DNA of 64,000 bases. It comes from Rhizoctonia solani. Taxonomy: Eukaryota > Basidiomycota > Agaricomycetes > Cantharellales > Ceratobasidiaceae. The stretch lies in NCBI RefSeq assembly GCF_016906535.1, contig NC_057372.1, positions 725,501 through 789,500 on the forward strand. Direction: 5' to 3'. Below the pieces are notes generated by a model. That model searched no databases and had not been told where the DNA came from. It worked only from the letters and a program-made list of their open reading frames with translations. Both the position numbers and the translations under genes were made by a program. Below, in pieces: positions 36,974 to 49,408 of this stretch; within the stretch, counting starts at the first letter, position 1, and each line of letters starts with the position of its first letter.

Positions 36974-39900
36974 CTTTCTTCGAGTAAGAGACAAGCAACT
37001 GCGATGAAATGTGCCCGGTTCTGTGTGCGTCGACGTTGCACGTGATAGTAGTTGCCCAATTGACACTGGCAAGAACGTTCGCGGGAGACCGCCGACTGCT
37101 GGACCGGTGAGAGAGGTGCTCTCGGTGCGACAATGGCCGCGAATGTGGTAGTGGGATTCAGCCAAGTCGTCCTGGATTCACTGACCAGAAACACATGACC
37201 AATTGCGCTTCCCTGTGCTTTCTTGACATAATCAGCGGAATCCTAGATCTCGGTTCTTTTTCGGCGTACCGCCCACAGGATCGGGCCGGTTGAGCTTGTT
37301 GCGTATTTACAAAATTTACTATTGATCGTGTTACACTGATTTCTACACAAGTCTTACATGGCGAGCTAAGCGTGTTGACGGACAAATTGCCCAAAAAATC
37401 GATGGTCCCCGAGTCCGGTGTCATGTGAGCACATTTAAGCAGGGCTAGGGCCGTGTGGTAATTTTGAACAATACACGCTTGCTGTTGCGCATATGCTTGA
37501 CGTGTTTTATTGGCAAAGGGTGGTCATATGGTCTGGTAGCGGTTTATAGATAGGGGGTGAAGTCCTTCCTGATAAGCTTACCTCTACTTCTTTAACGTGT
37601 TTATTTGTGGAACTGTGTCATGGACAACGTATTGTACCTATATTGTCAAGTGGCGCGTGGTGCTATATAGTCTCACTTCAAGACAGAGCACTGAAACTCG
37701 GCACACTTTGTCTACAGAATAACCAAAAGGATAGAGCATAAAACTCTAATTCTTGGCAATTACCGTTTCTTGGGTACATAGCTACTATACATGGTAAGGC
37801 TTTAGGCCCAAACCTTTAGCGCAATTCATCGTAACCTTGGCTCCTGTTGATTAGCTCAGCTCGCTTTTGTGAGGCTACTTCCTCGGGCGATTTATACGGA
37901 CCAGCCGTACATTTGGCCGTAGCCGGGTGGAGAGTGGAGCAACCGCCCACAAGATAGGCGCCATGAGTAGATAGAACACTTCTTCAAGGATGAGCGTAGA
38001 CCTCCCAATCCAGAATAGCTACTAGCTACGGGAGTGATGGATGAGAACTTATTGCGCGTTTCTTTAGTATCCCCTGTCTCCATAGGCGACATCACTCCTG
38101 GCCGCATAGACGATCGTTAGCTGGCTATTCTATCTCGCGGGTGGTCTATTGGTCAACGGTTAGCATGTTTGAAACTCCCATTGTGTTTGCGAGTTTACAG
38201 GGAACTAAAACCTGGGGGCGATACCTCTTAGCCGGCATCACGCGTTCTGTAAAACTTTCAGGTCGGGGATATCACACACAAAATTAAAGATATCGTAATA
38301 TAGTCTGGTGCCCCGGATTGACGACTTGACCTTTATTACTCATTAAATGGGTTAGAACCTGTCACGGAACCATTTTAGTAGCAGGGTAGAGGCAATCATT
38401 TGGACGTCTACTAGGACATTATTGGTTATTGAAGACACCGCTCCCTTTCTAGACCCGCCCTTGCCCCCTCGCACCACACCACCAACAGGCGAGATACGTA
38501 GGCTCGTATCGGCACGAACGAGCAGCTGGTAACTCGGGATTCCACCGCACGATCATGGAGCGTGCACAAATGAGCCTTGGAACAAGTTACACTTTGGCAG
38601 TCCATGCTTGCCCAAAAATGAAGAGCCACCCCCGGCTAAACGGCCGGCCAGGGCACTCCGTCATAGTCCATGTACATCGCGTTATATGCTGGCGAAAGTA
38701 TCGGACAGTCAGATCCAAGAGTGTGAGCATTCGACACCGTGTTAATCATAAGGCCCCATCGAAACTTCAACGGGCTCCGATGTATTCTCGTCCGACAGAC
38801 AGCGATTTGCAACATGACATTAGGATTTGATCTAAGCCTGGTTGCTCGAACAAGGAGTTGCTTGGTTGGAGCCAAGGATACATGTTCCCATCGGAGTTCT
38901 TAGAGCAAGAATATCGTTGTGTACATCTGGCTATATCCTTCGAAAGGCCCGATTCGGTAGAAGGAGGCGGAAATTGACACTGTCCGAGCTAGTTTAACTC
39001 GCCACCGAATCCTCCTGTGGGTGGGCGGTTGGACGCCGAGTGCAGTCTGTCCATCCTAGATCTGCAATAACTGCCACTGACCCCTCAGCAATTATCGGTA
39101 AACTCCAACCCCGGGTACCGCATTCGGCAAAAATCAATTTAACAAGCCCAGATGCTGCGGCAGGGTGCCTGCCTATTTTGATTGGAGAAACACGGACCTC
39201 TCGTATCCCTTGGATTGTGTTGTATTCTATTGCAGAAGGTTCGGCTGACTTGAGTATTCAGCACTTTGCGTAGCCCCTAGTGGAGGGATGCAATGGCCGG
39301 ATAGGAACCAGAGTACATGCGCCTTGCCGAAACCGCCACAGGTTTATGCTGGAACTTTCATGTGATGCCGAGGGTGTTTGTAAACCAAACAGAAGGGACA
39401 AGGCGTATGGCGCATTCACATGGTCCATAATACTAAAGCGCATTCGTGGCACAATGCACTGAAGATAGAGATCACGATCGCGGCAAGGGGGGCCTCATCA
39501 ATACCTGGTCAATCAAACTCAAGTGTATTGTTCCACGTTAATGTCCTAGAATGAGGCATGCCCGGGATGGAGCGCCCAGCATCTCAGCGAATGGCCCAAC
39601 AAGAAGCCCCACCCTTCTTGCGTAAGATATTGATAGTTTGTTTGCGGATAGGGATAGAGATAGTTCACACGTGGTGGAATGGTCCGTCGTATGCTTGGTT
39701 GGCTTGGTTCGGACGAAAGCGGGTATATGCGACAATCGCCTCGCCATAGAATGGTAGTTAAATCAGTCCCACGCACAGTCGAAGGTTCAGGGCGGTATTG
39801 TTGAATGGGAATATCAATGAAGGTAAGACACCCAAAGTTCGCTAGAAAGATAGAAGGTTCCCGTATCCATGACCCTGTGATCGGTGTCAATTCATGCGTA

Positions 39901-40471
39901 TGAATGCGAATCGTAGGCTCAAACTAAGACTAGCCTAAGGCAAATTAGTCTTGGACACGCATTTCAAAGGGACAAACGATAATAAGGGTTGAAACTAAGT
40001 GGTTCAAGCATAAATTCATAATCTTTAACGAATTGAGTACTATAAAGTTGCATATATAAGTACAATGCAGTGTTTTGATAACACTTGCCCAAGTTATAGC
40101 TTGGCTACAAGTTATAATAGTTCTGGAGAGTGGCGCACTCTCAGAAGAAGATATTAATGCACAAGGGAGGGTGGTGGTAGGAAAGAGCGCGATGGGAGCG
40201 CTGTGCAGCACAAAATAAAGCGGGCCCAAAGTCCGGACAACCTCAGCGGATACGGCAAGCAACGCCAGGAGCTTGCGAGTGTTCCCGCACGAGATACCCC
40301 AAAGTCAAAGATGAAACCACCGAAAAAACGAGAACAACAAAGCAAAGCAAACAGCAAGATTACGGGAAGTTCCAGGGATACAATGCATATTTATCTAAAT
40401 GTGAGGTTAGGGGCTGGGGACACCAATAAGCGGTTGGTACACTCACAGAGATGTGATAGTAACAACAACAA
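36974..40471. other. Gene-poor interval
   Basis: About 3.5 kb without a supportable gene. The first few hundred bases are the probable promoter of the DUF1752 gene. Frames at 38426-38875, 39040-39462 and 39538-39890 occur on both strands over the same bases and lack splice partners or motifs. The sequence 38141-38210 resembles a tRNA D-arm superficially but does not fold into a tRNA. Confidence 0.5.
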
Positions 40472-41694
40472 TTATGCAACCAAGCAAGTCCCCTTGGTAA
40501 TGTGATACTTCAAACCATTAGGGTTCTTGTAAGACTTTTGGCATTCAGGGTTCTATATATTGATGGTAAGCCTATGAAGAGTGGCTACGGTAAACGAGGT
40601 ACTCACTGGGCACTTGTAAGCCTTTTCCTTCAATGGCTTCGCCGACGGCTTGGCCTTGATTGACCTATGTGACCAACGAGAAGCCTCTGGATCATCCTCT
40701 TCCTCGTCGGAGGAGGGAGGCAGAGAGACCACTGAGTGCCTCGCAGCGAAGGGGGCAGGAGGAATGTTCGGAGGCACGGGGATAGACAAGGTTGGTTGTT
40801 GAGGCGTACCCATCGTGTAATTAGTGGATAAAGAGGGAATGGAGTGGCGTGCCGAGAGAGAAGGAATAGGCAATGGTGTTGCGGTGAGCACCGAAGGGGA
40901 GAGGCACTTGGTCGTATCAGGCAAGGAACGAGCCCGATTCCGATCGCGCATGGACATTACAGATTCGTCACTCATGAAGATGTCTTCATCATCATCTTGC
41001 GCAGGGAAGTAGGACTGCCATGTTGAGCTGCGCGCTACGGACGAAAGTGGTTGAGTCATCGGAGCAATTCGCTGTGGTGAAACGGCCGGGCTGGCGTTGG
41101 CGGCGGCAAATTGAGATACGTAAGCGTTGAGCTTGGACTCGAACTGCATGGGGTCAACAAATGTGGCGGCAGTCTCAGGGCCCGGAGTACCCGGAGCGGA
41201 GAACGACGATCGAGGAGATGATGACATCGAGGAGGTCGACTCGTCCGAGGAGCTTCCAGCGTGCCTGGCATCGTAGTGAGCAACGAGTTCATGAAGGTCC
41301 TGCAAATCCTGGCCACAGCAATGGTAGTTCTTGCACTACATTGGGTAAGTTACATGGACTTAATGAGTAAGGGATTACATACGAAGTTCTCTTCAATATC
41401 CATTCGGGAATCGGGGCTGCGTGCCATTGCTGATCCCATAGGGGGTGACATGGACAAGGATGACTTGTATGGCGTGGCATCAGCCATGCTAAGTAGCGGG
41501 TGAGCATATGCGCCGCGTCTATGTTGTTCTGAAACTGCTTACTCGGTGTCAGTCCAGCTTGCGCCTCCCTTCCAGCTGAAGGCTGCTGCCTCGATCGCGG
41601 AGCTGTTGATCGACCACTGTCGCGAGAAGGATGGTTGGCGAGTATGCATCTTGAAAGTGCCAGAAGTGCGTGCGATGATGGGGAGAGGATCCAT
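40472..41694 (-). CDS. Sfp1-like zinc-finger transcription factor
   Basis: Related to fungal C2H2 regulators of the Sfp1 type, which couple nutrient signals to ribosome synthesis. The start at 41694 (MDPLPIIARTSGTFKMHTRQ) opens exon 1; an intron near 41490-41547 leads to MADATPYKSSLSMSPPMGSA. The next junction creates ENFCKNYHCCGQDLQDLHEL followed by VAHYDARH, an N-terminal finger. A Ser/Pro-rich middle with acidic DDDEDIFMSDES and SSDEEEDDPEASRW patches follows. The last exon is tiny and completes AYKCPNPECQKSYKNPNGLK plus YHITKGTC, with the YKNPNGLKYH core typical of this family; its final ligand is Cys rather than His. Stop at 40472. The upstream strand (41700-41835) is strongly pyrimidine-rich on the coding strand. 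Confidence 0.78.
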
Positions 41695-41699
41695 GAAGC

Positions 41700-41835
41700 C
41701 TAAGTAATTTAGAAGTCTATTCGGAACGAAGCGTAGTAAAGAGAGGTGTAGGATAGGTGAGGGACAGGAATTAGGAGGGGGGATGGGTTGGGCCGTGAAA
41801 GGTAGGGATGGAGGGCGGGTCGAGCGGGTCGAATA
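41700..41835 (-). promoter_or_regulatory. Pyrimidine-rich upstream tract of the Sfp1-like gene
   Basis: On the coding (minus) strand this is almost all C and T with few A, as in many fungal housekeeping promoters and 5' leaders. No TATA box is seen. Assignment as promoter or leader is inferred from position only. Confidence 0.4.
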
Positions 41836-44047
41836 AGTATGGGCGATTCAGACACTAGCTCCAATTTGGCTCCTGGGTGCACTAGAACCCCGGATCCAGA
41901 GCTATTTAAAATTCAGGGCCAGGTCCCTCGCATTCTTGCTGGCGTTTCCCGACCCGACCTGGCGTGTTTCCCGCGTGTCAGGTTCACGGGTGGTGTCCAA
42001 GGACGGCGATCTATCCCAATGGAAATTGGCCTCGCTTGGGTTTATGGGTGGCCCCCGGTCCCCGCCAGCACTGCTCGGTATTCGACGCTTCCGAAGATCC
42101 TGTGGGTCCCGAGTTTGCTTGCTCATTACTCTCATCGAAGACGCCGCAATGTACTCAATGTTATCCGGTGCATATCGGAGCAGGATCTCGCCTTCCCCCC
42201 ATCTAAGACGTTGAATCCAGGTCCCGAATGTCCCCTATGTTCTCCCAGCTCTGATGCAAGCTTCCCATTGCTGCGCTCCTTCGGTGCCCTGTGTTGGTTG
42301 CCATCAAGCTCGGAACCACACCTTGTAATACCCCAAAGTTACTCCTTATGAGCTCATCAATCCATCGAACTGAGCACATGCATGCGAGCGTCATCCAGCG
42401 GTACACCCCTATTGCATGACCCCTGGAAAGAGGTATCTTGCACACAAAGCTGTACTGCTATATGCGCGCCCGATTTCTTACAAGCCCTCCGATATAGATC
42501 CGTGATGTAACCATAACAGAATCAATGCTGCACGAGCCATACATCGTACATAATCATTATATATTAATCGACTGGGTTTGCTCGGATAAGTTTCGATCCT
42601 CTTTTAGAATCTGTCCGTTCGAAAGACCAGTCCCCCGAAGTTTAAACGTGTAAATGATGTACCACATAGCCTTCAGAGGTGCCGTCTCGTATAGAATCGT
42701 GCGCCACTCTTTCCCAGAGGCACTTCCACTTTCAAGTAATTTGTTCAACACCCAATCAAATAAGCTTCGTCGATCCTTATAAGAGAATGGGCATTTATAA
42801 TCGTACTGCCCGAACTCCGGTGTCACAAGCCTCGGTTAGTACGTAGAGTATTTTGCCTGGGTGATTCGCGGTATTCGATTCAAACAATAACTGGAGTTGG
42901 CGCTTTTGGGAATGTTAGCGAATGCATGGGGTGGTCAGCAGAAGCTTGCCAACATCATATCAGGAAAAGACTAGGAGCAATATAGTAATGAAAGGTTAAA
43001 CGAACAATTGCAATCCATGAATTATGAGGCTCCGTAAGTACGATTCACCCGGACGTGCCTGTCAATCAACAGGGCGGCCCCAGAACGAACCGGTTTAGAC
43101 GAGCAAAGCGTATTAAATTCCTTTGTCCGGATTATAGGGGGATAGTGGCACAATACATGATTAATCAAGCACACAAAGTACAGCCGTTAAACGGAAGACA
43201 TGGCCTGGGCCATCTTGGACGGGCGGAAATCATTCATCAATCCTCCCGATAGCTCACGGGGTGAACGCGTGCGATTGCATCGTACAATACGCAAGTTCTC
43301 CAACTCCGACATAGCCTCCCTCGAAGCGGCAGTGTTTAGGGCACCCGGAGGCCAGCGATCCATCTGTCCAATTAACCGGCCTCGCCGGCACAAAGTTTGG
43401 TACAACATTTCCGTGTGAGCATATGCTCGTCTGGATGCGCGACATTTTGGCCATGGTGAGATTATACGCGGTATGATTTCCAATAGATGTCGGGATTTCA
43501 ATTTCAACGAGACGAGGATCAGTCTCATACGGCCCTGTATGGTAGCGTCCGCCAGTGAGCGAGTGGCGCAAAATTACAATGATTGAATTATAGCATCATC
43601 AGCAAAAGACCAAGCTTAAGTATCGAGGGAGTGCGTTTGAAGTGGCCAAGGATGGGTGCACCTTTCCTTCGAGATGATGTGGGGCTTTCAGATCGTAGAA
43701 CTGAAATCGTCTCTTAGACACCACGATAGATTACACTTCCCCGCCCAAATCCCGCCTCGCCGGGTTAGGAAGGACCGCGATGGTGGCTTGGATCGCTTCT
43801 CGAATGATTTGTAGGTGTGGTCCAACATCTAAACGAACTGCCGCCATCGGGTTTGGCCGTACGAGCTCGTAGGCCGAACAAGTGCAAAAATACCCTCAAG
43901 GACGAATGCTTCCCTTGAGTAAGGCATTCATCCAGGCAATCCGTACCACTTCTGTCCCTTAATCCGGTGGTAGGCTTTATTTGGGTTTGCATTTCAAGTT
44001 GTAGTGGCGTTGGCCGAAAGCATCGTGATATCGATGATGTATGCATG
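41836..44047. other. Gene-poor interval
   Basis: About 2.2 kb. Frames at 41839-42351 overlap in three registers and are Pro/Arg/Ser-rich with no motif; minus frames at 42557-42826 and 43187-43571 are likewise unsupported. Parts may belong to undetected orphan genes. Confidence 0.45.
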
Positions 44048-44675
44048 TCATGCAAAATGTCGCTCTTCCAGATGAATTAATTTGGTATATCTTCCGGCCA
44101 TCTCTGTAGGATACATGCATATATGGGGCCTATGCACCCTTATCACTGACAGGCCCGGCAAGGTGCCAATTTCATAGCTCTCGTCCGTGCTTATATGTGC
44201 AACTGGCACACTCCTCGCTACAACAAACAATAGAGTCCTAGGACGCACCTGACATGGTAGCGTATCGCCCATGTCCCGTACCTAATCGATCTTAAGCCCA
44301 TTCTATCTGAGCTGCACAACCTGTATGCACTTGTTGGTCGAGTGTATATTATGTAATATTGAGACCCTGAATGGATCCGGTTGGTCCGACGTTGAGTACT
44401 CACCATCGCCTTGGACGACCTTCAAGCCACTAAGTAAGTATTGAATTTATGCTGTAATGTGGAATAGAGCTATCAGGTACCGTGTAAAACGGGTCAAACG
44501 CAAAAATTGAGGCGTTGAATGTGGTGGAAACCTGGATGAACTTGGCGATTTGTGGATGGACTCTGATTGTGATCGAGCAAGTGCTGACGGTCGTTCCACC
44601 ACCTATAGAACGGATTTGTGCGGCTTTGTATAGTTGCGGTGCGTCAGGAAGTTTCGAAATAAACTGAAGGCTCAT
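44048..44675 (-). CDS. Hypothetical protein divergent from eS10
   Basis: Unrecognised. The ATG at 44675 opens MSLQFISKLPDAPQLYKAAQ and SIGGGTTVSTCSITIRVHPQ. A GTACCT donor near 44480 and an acceptor near 44431 would join FDPFYT to WLEGRPRR in frame, then another intron leads towards MGDTLPCQVRPRTLLFVVAR and a stop at 44048. The reading frame is compatible over three exons, which is modest evidence. The start codon is only 38 bp from the eS10 start on the other strand, so if real it shares that promoter. Confidence 0.35.
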
Positions 44676-44713
44676 GGTTAATTAGCAACCGACACTTTCC
44701 CCTACCATCGACC

Positions 44714-45290
44714 ATGATCATCTCCAAGCAGAACAGGCGCACCATCTACGAGAACCTCTTCAAAGGCAAGTACTGCCCACCTGCTCCCATGCTTGAAGTT
44801 ATGTAGTAACAAATTTATAGAGGGCGTTCTTGTTGCCAAGAAGGATTATAATGCACCAAAGCACGAGGACCTCGACGTCCCTAACCTTGAGGTCATCAAA
44901 GCCATGCAGAGCTTGACCAGCAAGGGGTTCGTCAAGACTCAATTCTCATGGCAATACTACTATTACACCCTGACCAACGAGGGCCTGGACTACTTGCGCG
45001 AATGGTGCGTCATTGGAATTTAAATATATCTAATTAATCAGAACTCAACATCAACTTGCGTTGACAGGCTTCACTTGCCCGCTGAGATCGTCCCTGAGAC
45101 CCACCGCAAGCCAGCGCGCCAGCCCAAGCCCGCTGCCGTCCGTCCCGGAGGAGAAGGTGCTTACCGCCCACCCCGTGGAGACAGGGACGACTACCGTCGC
45201 CGCGACGACGGTGCAAAGAAGGAGGAAGGTGCTGGAGCGGATTTCAGGCCTCGTTTCTCTGGCGTTGGACGGGGTGCTCCCACCCAGTAG
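44714..45290 (+). CDS. RPS10: 40S ribosomal protein eS10
   Basis: A small-subunit ribosomal protein near the mRNA entry side. Three exons, 44714-44765, 44821-45004 and 45068-45290, give 152 residues. The N-terminus [20 protein letters not shown] and [20 protein letters not shown], the core [20 protein letters not shown] and [20 protein letters not shown] are the conserved eS10 blocks. The tail is Arg/Gly/Asp-rich ([16 protein letters not shown]) and ends [12 protein letters not shown]. The first intron begins with GC, not GT: AAAG|GCAAGT at 44766. Using a nearby GT instead would break the invariant FKEGV, so a GC-AG intron is the only reading that fits. Confidence 0.96.
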
Positions 45291-48100
45291 ATGACTTGGT
45301 TAATCGCTGGGATGAACCGTGTTACCTAGGGCCGTTACAGGTCTCATGTATGACTATATGCCTATGCTTGTGAACGTCCTGTTTTTGTTCGTGCATATGA
45401 AGCCCAGGATTGTCTCTGGATTTTTGCGGATCGGCTTGCTATTCTCGCGCAAGTTTAAGGCGAATACCAATTTCATGTAATAGCTCTGGTATGAGAATTC
45501 CTAGGTATATGCCGCGTGGCTGTATTATGAAATCCGCCACCCGCCACCCGCTCTCCAAGTCGGTTTGCTCCGCTAACTTTGCTACTTGATCACGCGGATG
45601 CTTACTGACCCTCCTTGCGCCAACAACGTGTTGCCGAGGACTTGACTTGAGGTAATAATGATCAAACTAGGAGACCTAACCAAACGGATTAACCTGGGCA
45701 TGTCCTAGGATGATCAAACCAAGAACCCCGCCACAAGGCGACACCCCAGGGAATACTCTATCACTCTATCAATACTTCGATTGTTATTTCCTCGAGAATT
45801 TTACCGATGATGGTACGAAGCGACGCTTTACGCTAACTGTTGAGATATACCATGGGGGCTCTGATATTCAGGGGCAGAGCGGGGTGTGCTGATGGCAATT
45901 TCCGTGGGACGCATACAAGGCACACATATCAAAATATGGTGCCGCCCTCCAAGTTCCTTTCCGGCCCGTCACTCAAGTCGGCCAACCTCTATGATGATGT
46001 TTAAATTACTACGCACGGCCCGCCCCTGTACACGTTGGAGCGCAATGTGATGGTACATCCAGCTGGCACAGCTAGGTTATCCGCCTCATTGAATACACGA
46101 CTGTGCCGTCTTCGACGCATCAGTATCGAATCAAGGCGCTGGGAAATTAGAATAGGATTTTGATATAATAGGATTGTTAGGGTTACCCGGATCCATCGAG
46201 GACATGGTTTGGTACCCGAGACCTGTGAGATGCACGTCTTGCATATGAAACAGTATTAAATAATTATACGTGTCCGATGACCTCGGGGCGTGATGTATCT
46301 CACGTTATTAGTCGCGTATTTATGCACATCCGGGGCCATAAATGAGAGAGTTTAGTCGTGTTCACTCCGAAGCTGAGATGCACAGTACTCCATGGTTCTG
46401 TAAGTTTACATGGTTCAATAACCCAAATTTTTGGGTAAATGCGTCCCTTTGGTTTGAGTTCCGCGCGTTTAATCTCAACTTCTTGAGCTCCTCGTGGCAT
46501 ATTGTATTCTGTTGGATGGAGTACGATAAGATTTGGCCTCTAATTCATCTATTGCCTCGCCTCGATTCGAGAAGGTACTCCTTCAGGTCTATTCAATTCG
46601 TGTATTCAGCACCATATTCATCTTGAGTGAACAAGATACAATCAATGGCTCTTCTTTATTGTTCAGAACATAGGGACCAGTGAATCCTACAGACTCACAC
46701 CTTTGATAGGCTGCACATGAATCTTCCCCCAGTAGTACTCAACCCAAATTTCATCCCCAAGCCGGTTTGTTAACCCATCAGGAAGTATCATGCTTTGGGA
46801 GAGGACCTATTCAGCCCCATTTGTCTTGCTCGCCTCTGCCAGAGTGTTTCTGCGCTCGCGCTCACGCTTCGCCTCCGATAGGGATTTGCCCCACTCAACC
46901 TGAGGCGGATCCTGTTACAATAGGGTGTAAGTGGAAGCCCGGATAACGCATAATGGTGCGAGCGGAGAAGTGGAACAAGGAGACGAAGGGAGGGAAGAAT
47001 GGGTAGGACTAATACGGCGTCGAGATCCAAATCGCGGGTTGGTGTTCGTGTTGATGTCCCGACATCAATTGCATCGGCGTTAGTCGGGTGTGACCGAAAG
47101 GAGTTTAACAAATATATGCAAATGGCCCAGGCCCCGAAATTAAAAACGTCGAAGAAAATGTAGAAATAAGGAATAGGCGAGAACTAGGTTGAGACAGTGA
47201 AATTCTGAGGAGCGACCCAAATGTAGCCGAACGAGATTAGACGGGAGATCTGGAGCCACAGTTGAATTACTGATTAACCCAAAGTCCCCATAAAATTTAC
47301 GAAGTTAGATTGACCGATGGGCTAGTACGTGCAAAGGTTCAGCGAAGCTTGACGCGACCAAATGCGAAACTAAACTGGCACGACGTGGCTCGGCTAGTGG
47401 AATATAGGGATTTCCGTCATGTCCCCCGTGTGAGTGGCGCATTTGCTTGCAGGGAATGATGATAAGTCGTGGGAGTGAGCCAAACATACGGCGGCTAGGT
47501 GATACCTCAGCCAGCCGCTGGGTCTGGACACCTGGAGCATGCCCGAAAGAACACGAAGAAATTCGCCCGACGATTCCATGCGTGGAGGATACCGGCCCAT
47601 GTATAAAGTACAAAGATAAAGATAAACGCACGTGGAACATGAATGATGGTGGGGTTGCCGGAATGGGGGTGATGCTGAGGCAATCAATGGTGCTTATCAC
47701 GTCAGGAACAACTTTGGTCGTCAGAATTCGGCAAGAGGCATAAGAGGAAGTCCGACCCGGAAGGTGAAACAACAATCGTGAGGTTTAGGTCAGAAAGATG
47801 CACAGGCGAAGTAATCGAGACGAAACCCGCTAATGGTACGAAATAAAGTCGCCTAGCCGACCGACTGAGAAGACAAACCATAGACGATCATGGCAAAGTT
47901 TATCAAAGTATGATGTAAGCTAATAGACGAGAACTGTGTAAATGCGTTCCAACAGGGCTGAGCACTGGAAGTAGGCGAGTTCCATATAAAGGTGTACCAG
48001 AGAGGAAAAAATAGAGGGTTCCAGTAGGCTCGCCAGTACGGAGGATCACATGGAGGAAGCCGTAGTCAAGGACTTGGTCAGCATCCAAGTAGGGAGCGGG
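45291..48100. other. Gene-poor interval
   Basis: About 2.8 kb. On the minus strand near 46915-46805 a frame reading QVEWGKSLSEAKRERERR and ending shortly after looks like a real C-terminal exon of a small charged protein, with a possible acceptor at 46914, but I could not find its 5' part. Other frames (46342-46626, 47305-47775, 47903-48088) show no support. Confidence 0.4.
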
Positions 48101-49275
48101 TCATACCAATCGTGATCCGAACAATACCGTTGCCACCTACCGGCATGGTCCACCCATAGGAACGGAAAATATATAGAAGGGTGGGGAGCAAACATCAATA
48201 GAGGACTTACCCATATACCAAGTTCACGCTTGAGATCGTCAATCGGTTGATCCCAGCGTTTCTCCCAATATACTGTAATCAACGGGCGCGCAGAAGCCCC
48301 ACACCTAAATGCCCAAGGGGCAAACTCTCGGACAAATCGATCACGTTGGTGAGGTGTAAGTCTTCCCAGTGGCCGTTTTGGTTCAGCAGGAGGCCTAAGA
48401 AAAATCAAATCAGAGACCACGCATAAAAAGATAATAAACACAAACAGACTTGTCGTAAGGATTGAGAAAACGTATTGGACGACTCAGTTTATAAGCGAGA
48501 GTGGTTGGACTTGGAAGCGCAGGGAAAAAAGCAGAAAGGCCCGAAAGAGCCGATAGAGCTGTTGAGGGTAATCCAAAGTTGGCAAGTTCAAAGACTTTAA
48601 GAGCTAGTTCAGATGGGACTGATACACTTAATCCGCAAACAGCATGATAGAAATCATGACACTCGCGGTAGCGGGTCATCACATATGCAAGTTCAGGATC
48701 GTCGATATAATGAACCTAATTAGTAACACTCAGTTACATATCCGTGAAAATAGTAACTTGATAAAGAATAGTGCCTACGGGTTCACGAGTATCCGGAGTA
48801 ACTCCACAACGGTCCAGCCAAGTCACATAGGTATGGCCCCAACTCCCAATAGGCATTTTGGCCAGTGTGACCATGTCAACAGTATTAGTGTTTACTCTTG
48901 GGCGATCCTTTAAAATAGCTCGCCCTTCTGATGATGCGAGCATCTGATCACGAAGTCGGGGGAGAGCAGACCCAGCAGTAGTTTCGCCCAAAGCAGCCAC
49001 CATATCTAACAACATAAAAATCAACACACGGGTTGAAAAAAAAGAAAAGGAAGAAAAAAAAGCGAAGTGATGTACTTACCACCACGGCGGGGATCGGCAA
49101 GAGCTGCAAGGGCAGAGCCAACTGCCGTGAATGCATTTTCCCCCCAGTTGAGGGGTATATGGCCATCATATGCAGGTGTCGCTTTTCCCCGTTGGAAAAA
49201 GGTCAGAGGCTTGATTTGTGCCACAAAGACGCGTTTTGCACTGAGAGACAGCATAGAGGTCACGTGGACTGACAA
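48101..49275 (-). CDS. COQ4: Ubiquinone biosynthesis protein COQ4
   Basis: COQ4 is a mitochondrial inner-membrane-associated protein that organises the coenzyme Q complex and carries a zinc-binding motif. The start at 49275 or Met 49254 opens [20 protein letters not shown], a basic presequence, then [20 protein letters not shown]. The first intron contains a long T-rich tract (49033-49066 on this strand). Next: [20 protein letters not shown], then [20 protein letters not shown] and the motif [17 protein letters not shown], which fits H-D-x2-H-x11-E exactly. Later come NPYDK and, through a weaker GTCTGT donor, [20 protein letters not shown] and [20 protein letters not shown]. The last exon (after ELGIW) is inferred, giving a stop at 48101; the 3' end is uncertain. 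Confidence 0.9.
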
Positions 49276-49408
49276 ACCACTGCCACATAATTACTTTACA
49301 CTGCTTACCTGTCTTTTGCCCAAAGATCACCTGACCGTGACGGGTGTGTGCTTGGTGGTTTGAAATATCAATCCCTTAGCGACTCAACATCCGTACTTTC
49401 ACCTTCTC

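Noticed and set aside
38138..38215. tRNA-like stretch with a D-arm resemblance (GGTCAACGGTTAGCA)
   Set aside because: No matching acceptor stem, anticodon arm or GGTTCRANTCC T-arm could be found at the right spacing.
49033..49066. A-rich tract that might be a poly(A) tail of a retrocopy
   Set aside because: It is inside the first COQ4 intron and serves as a T-rich tract on the coding strand; no target-site duplication or processed copy is beside it.
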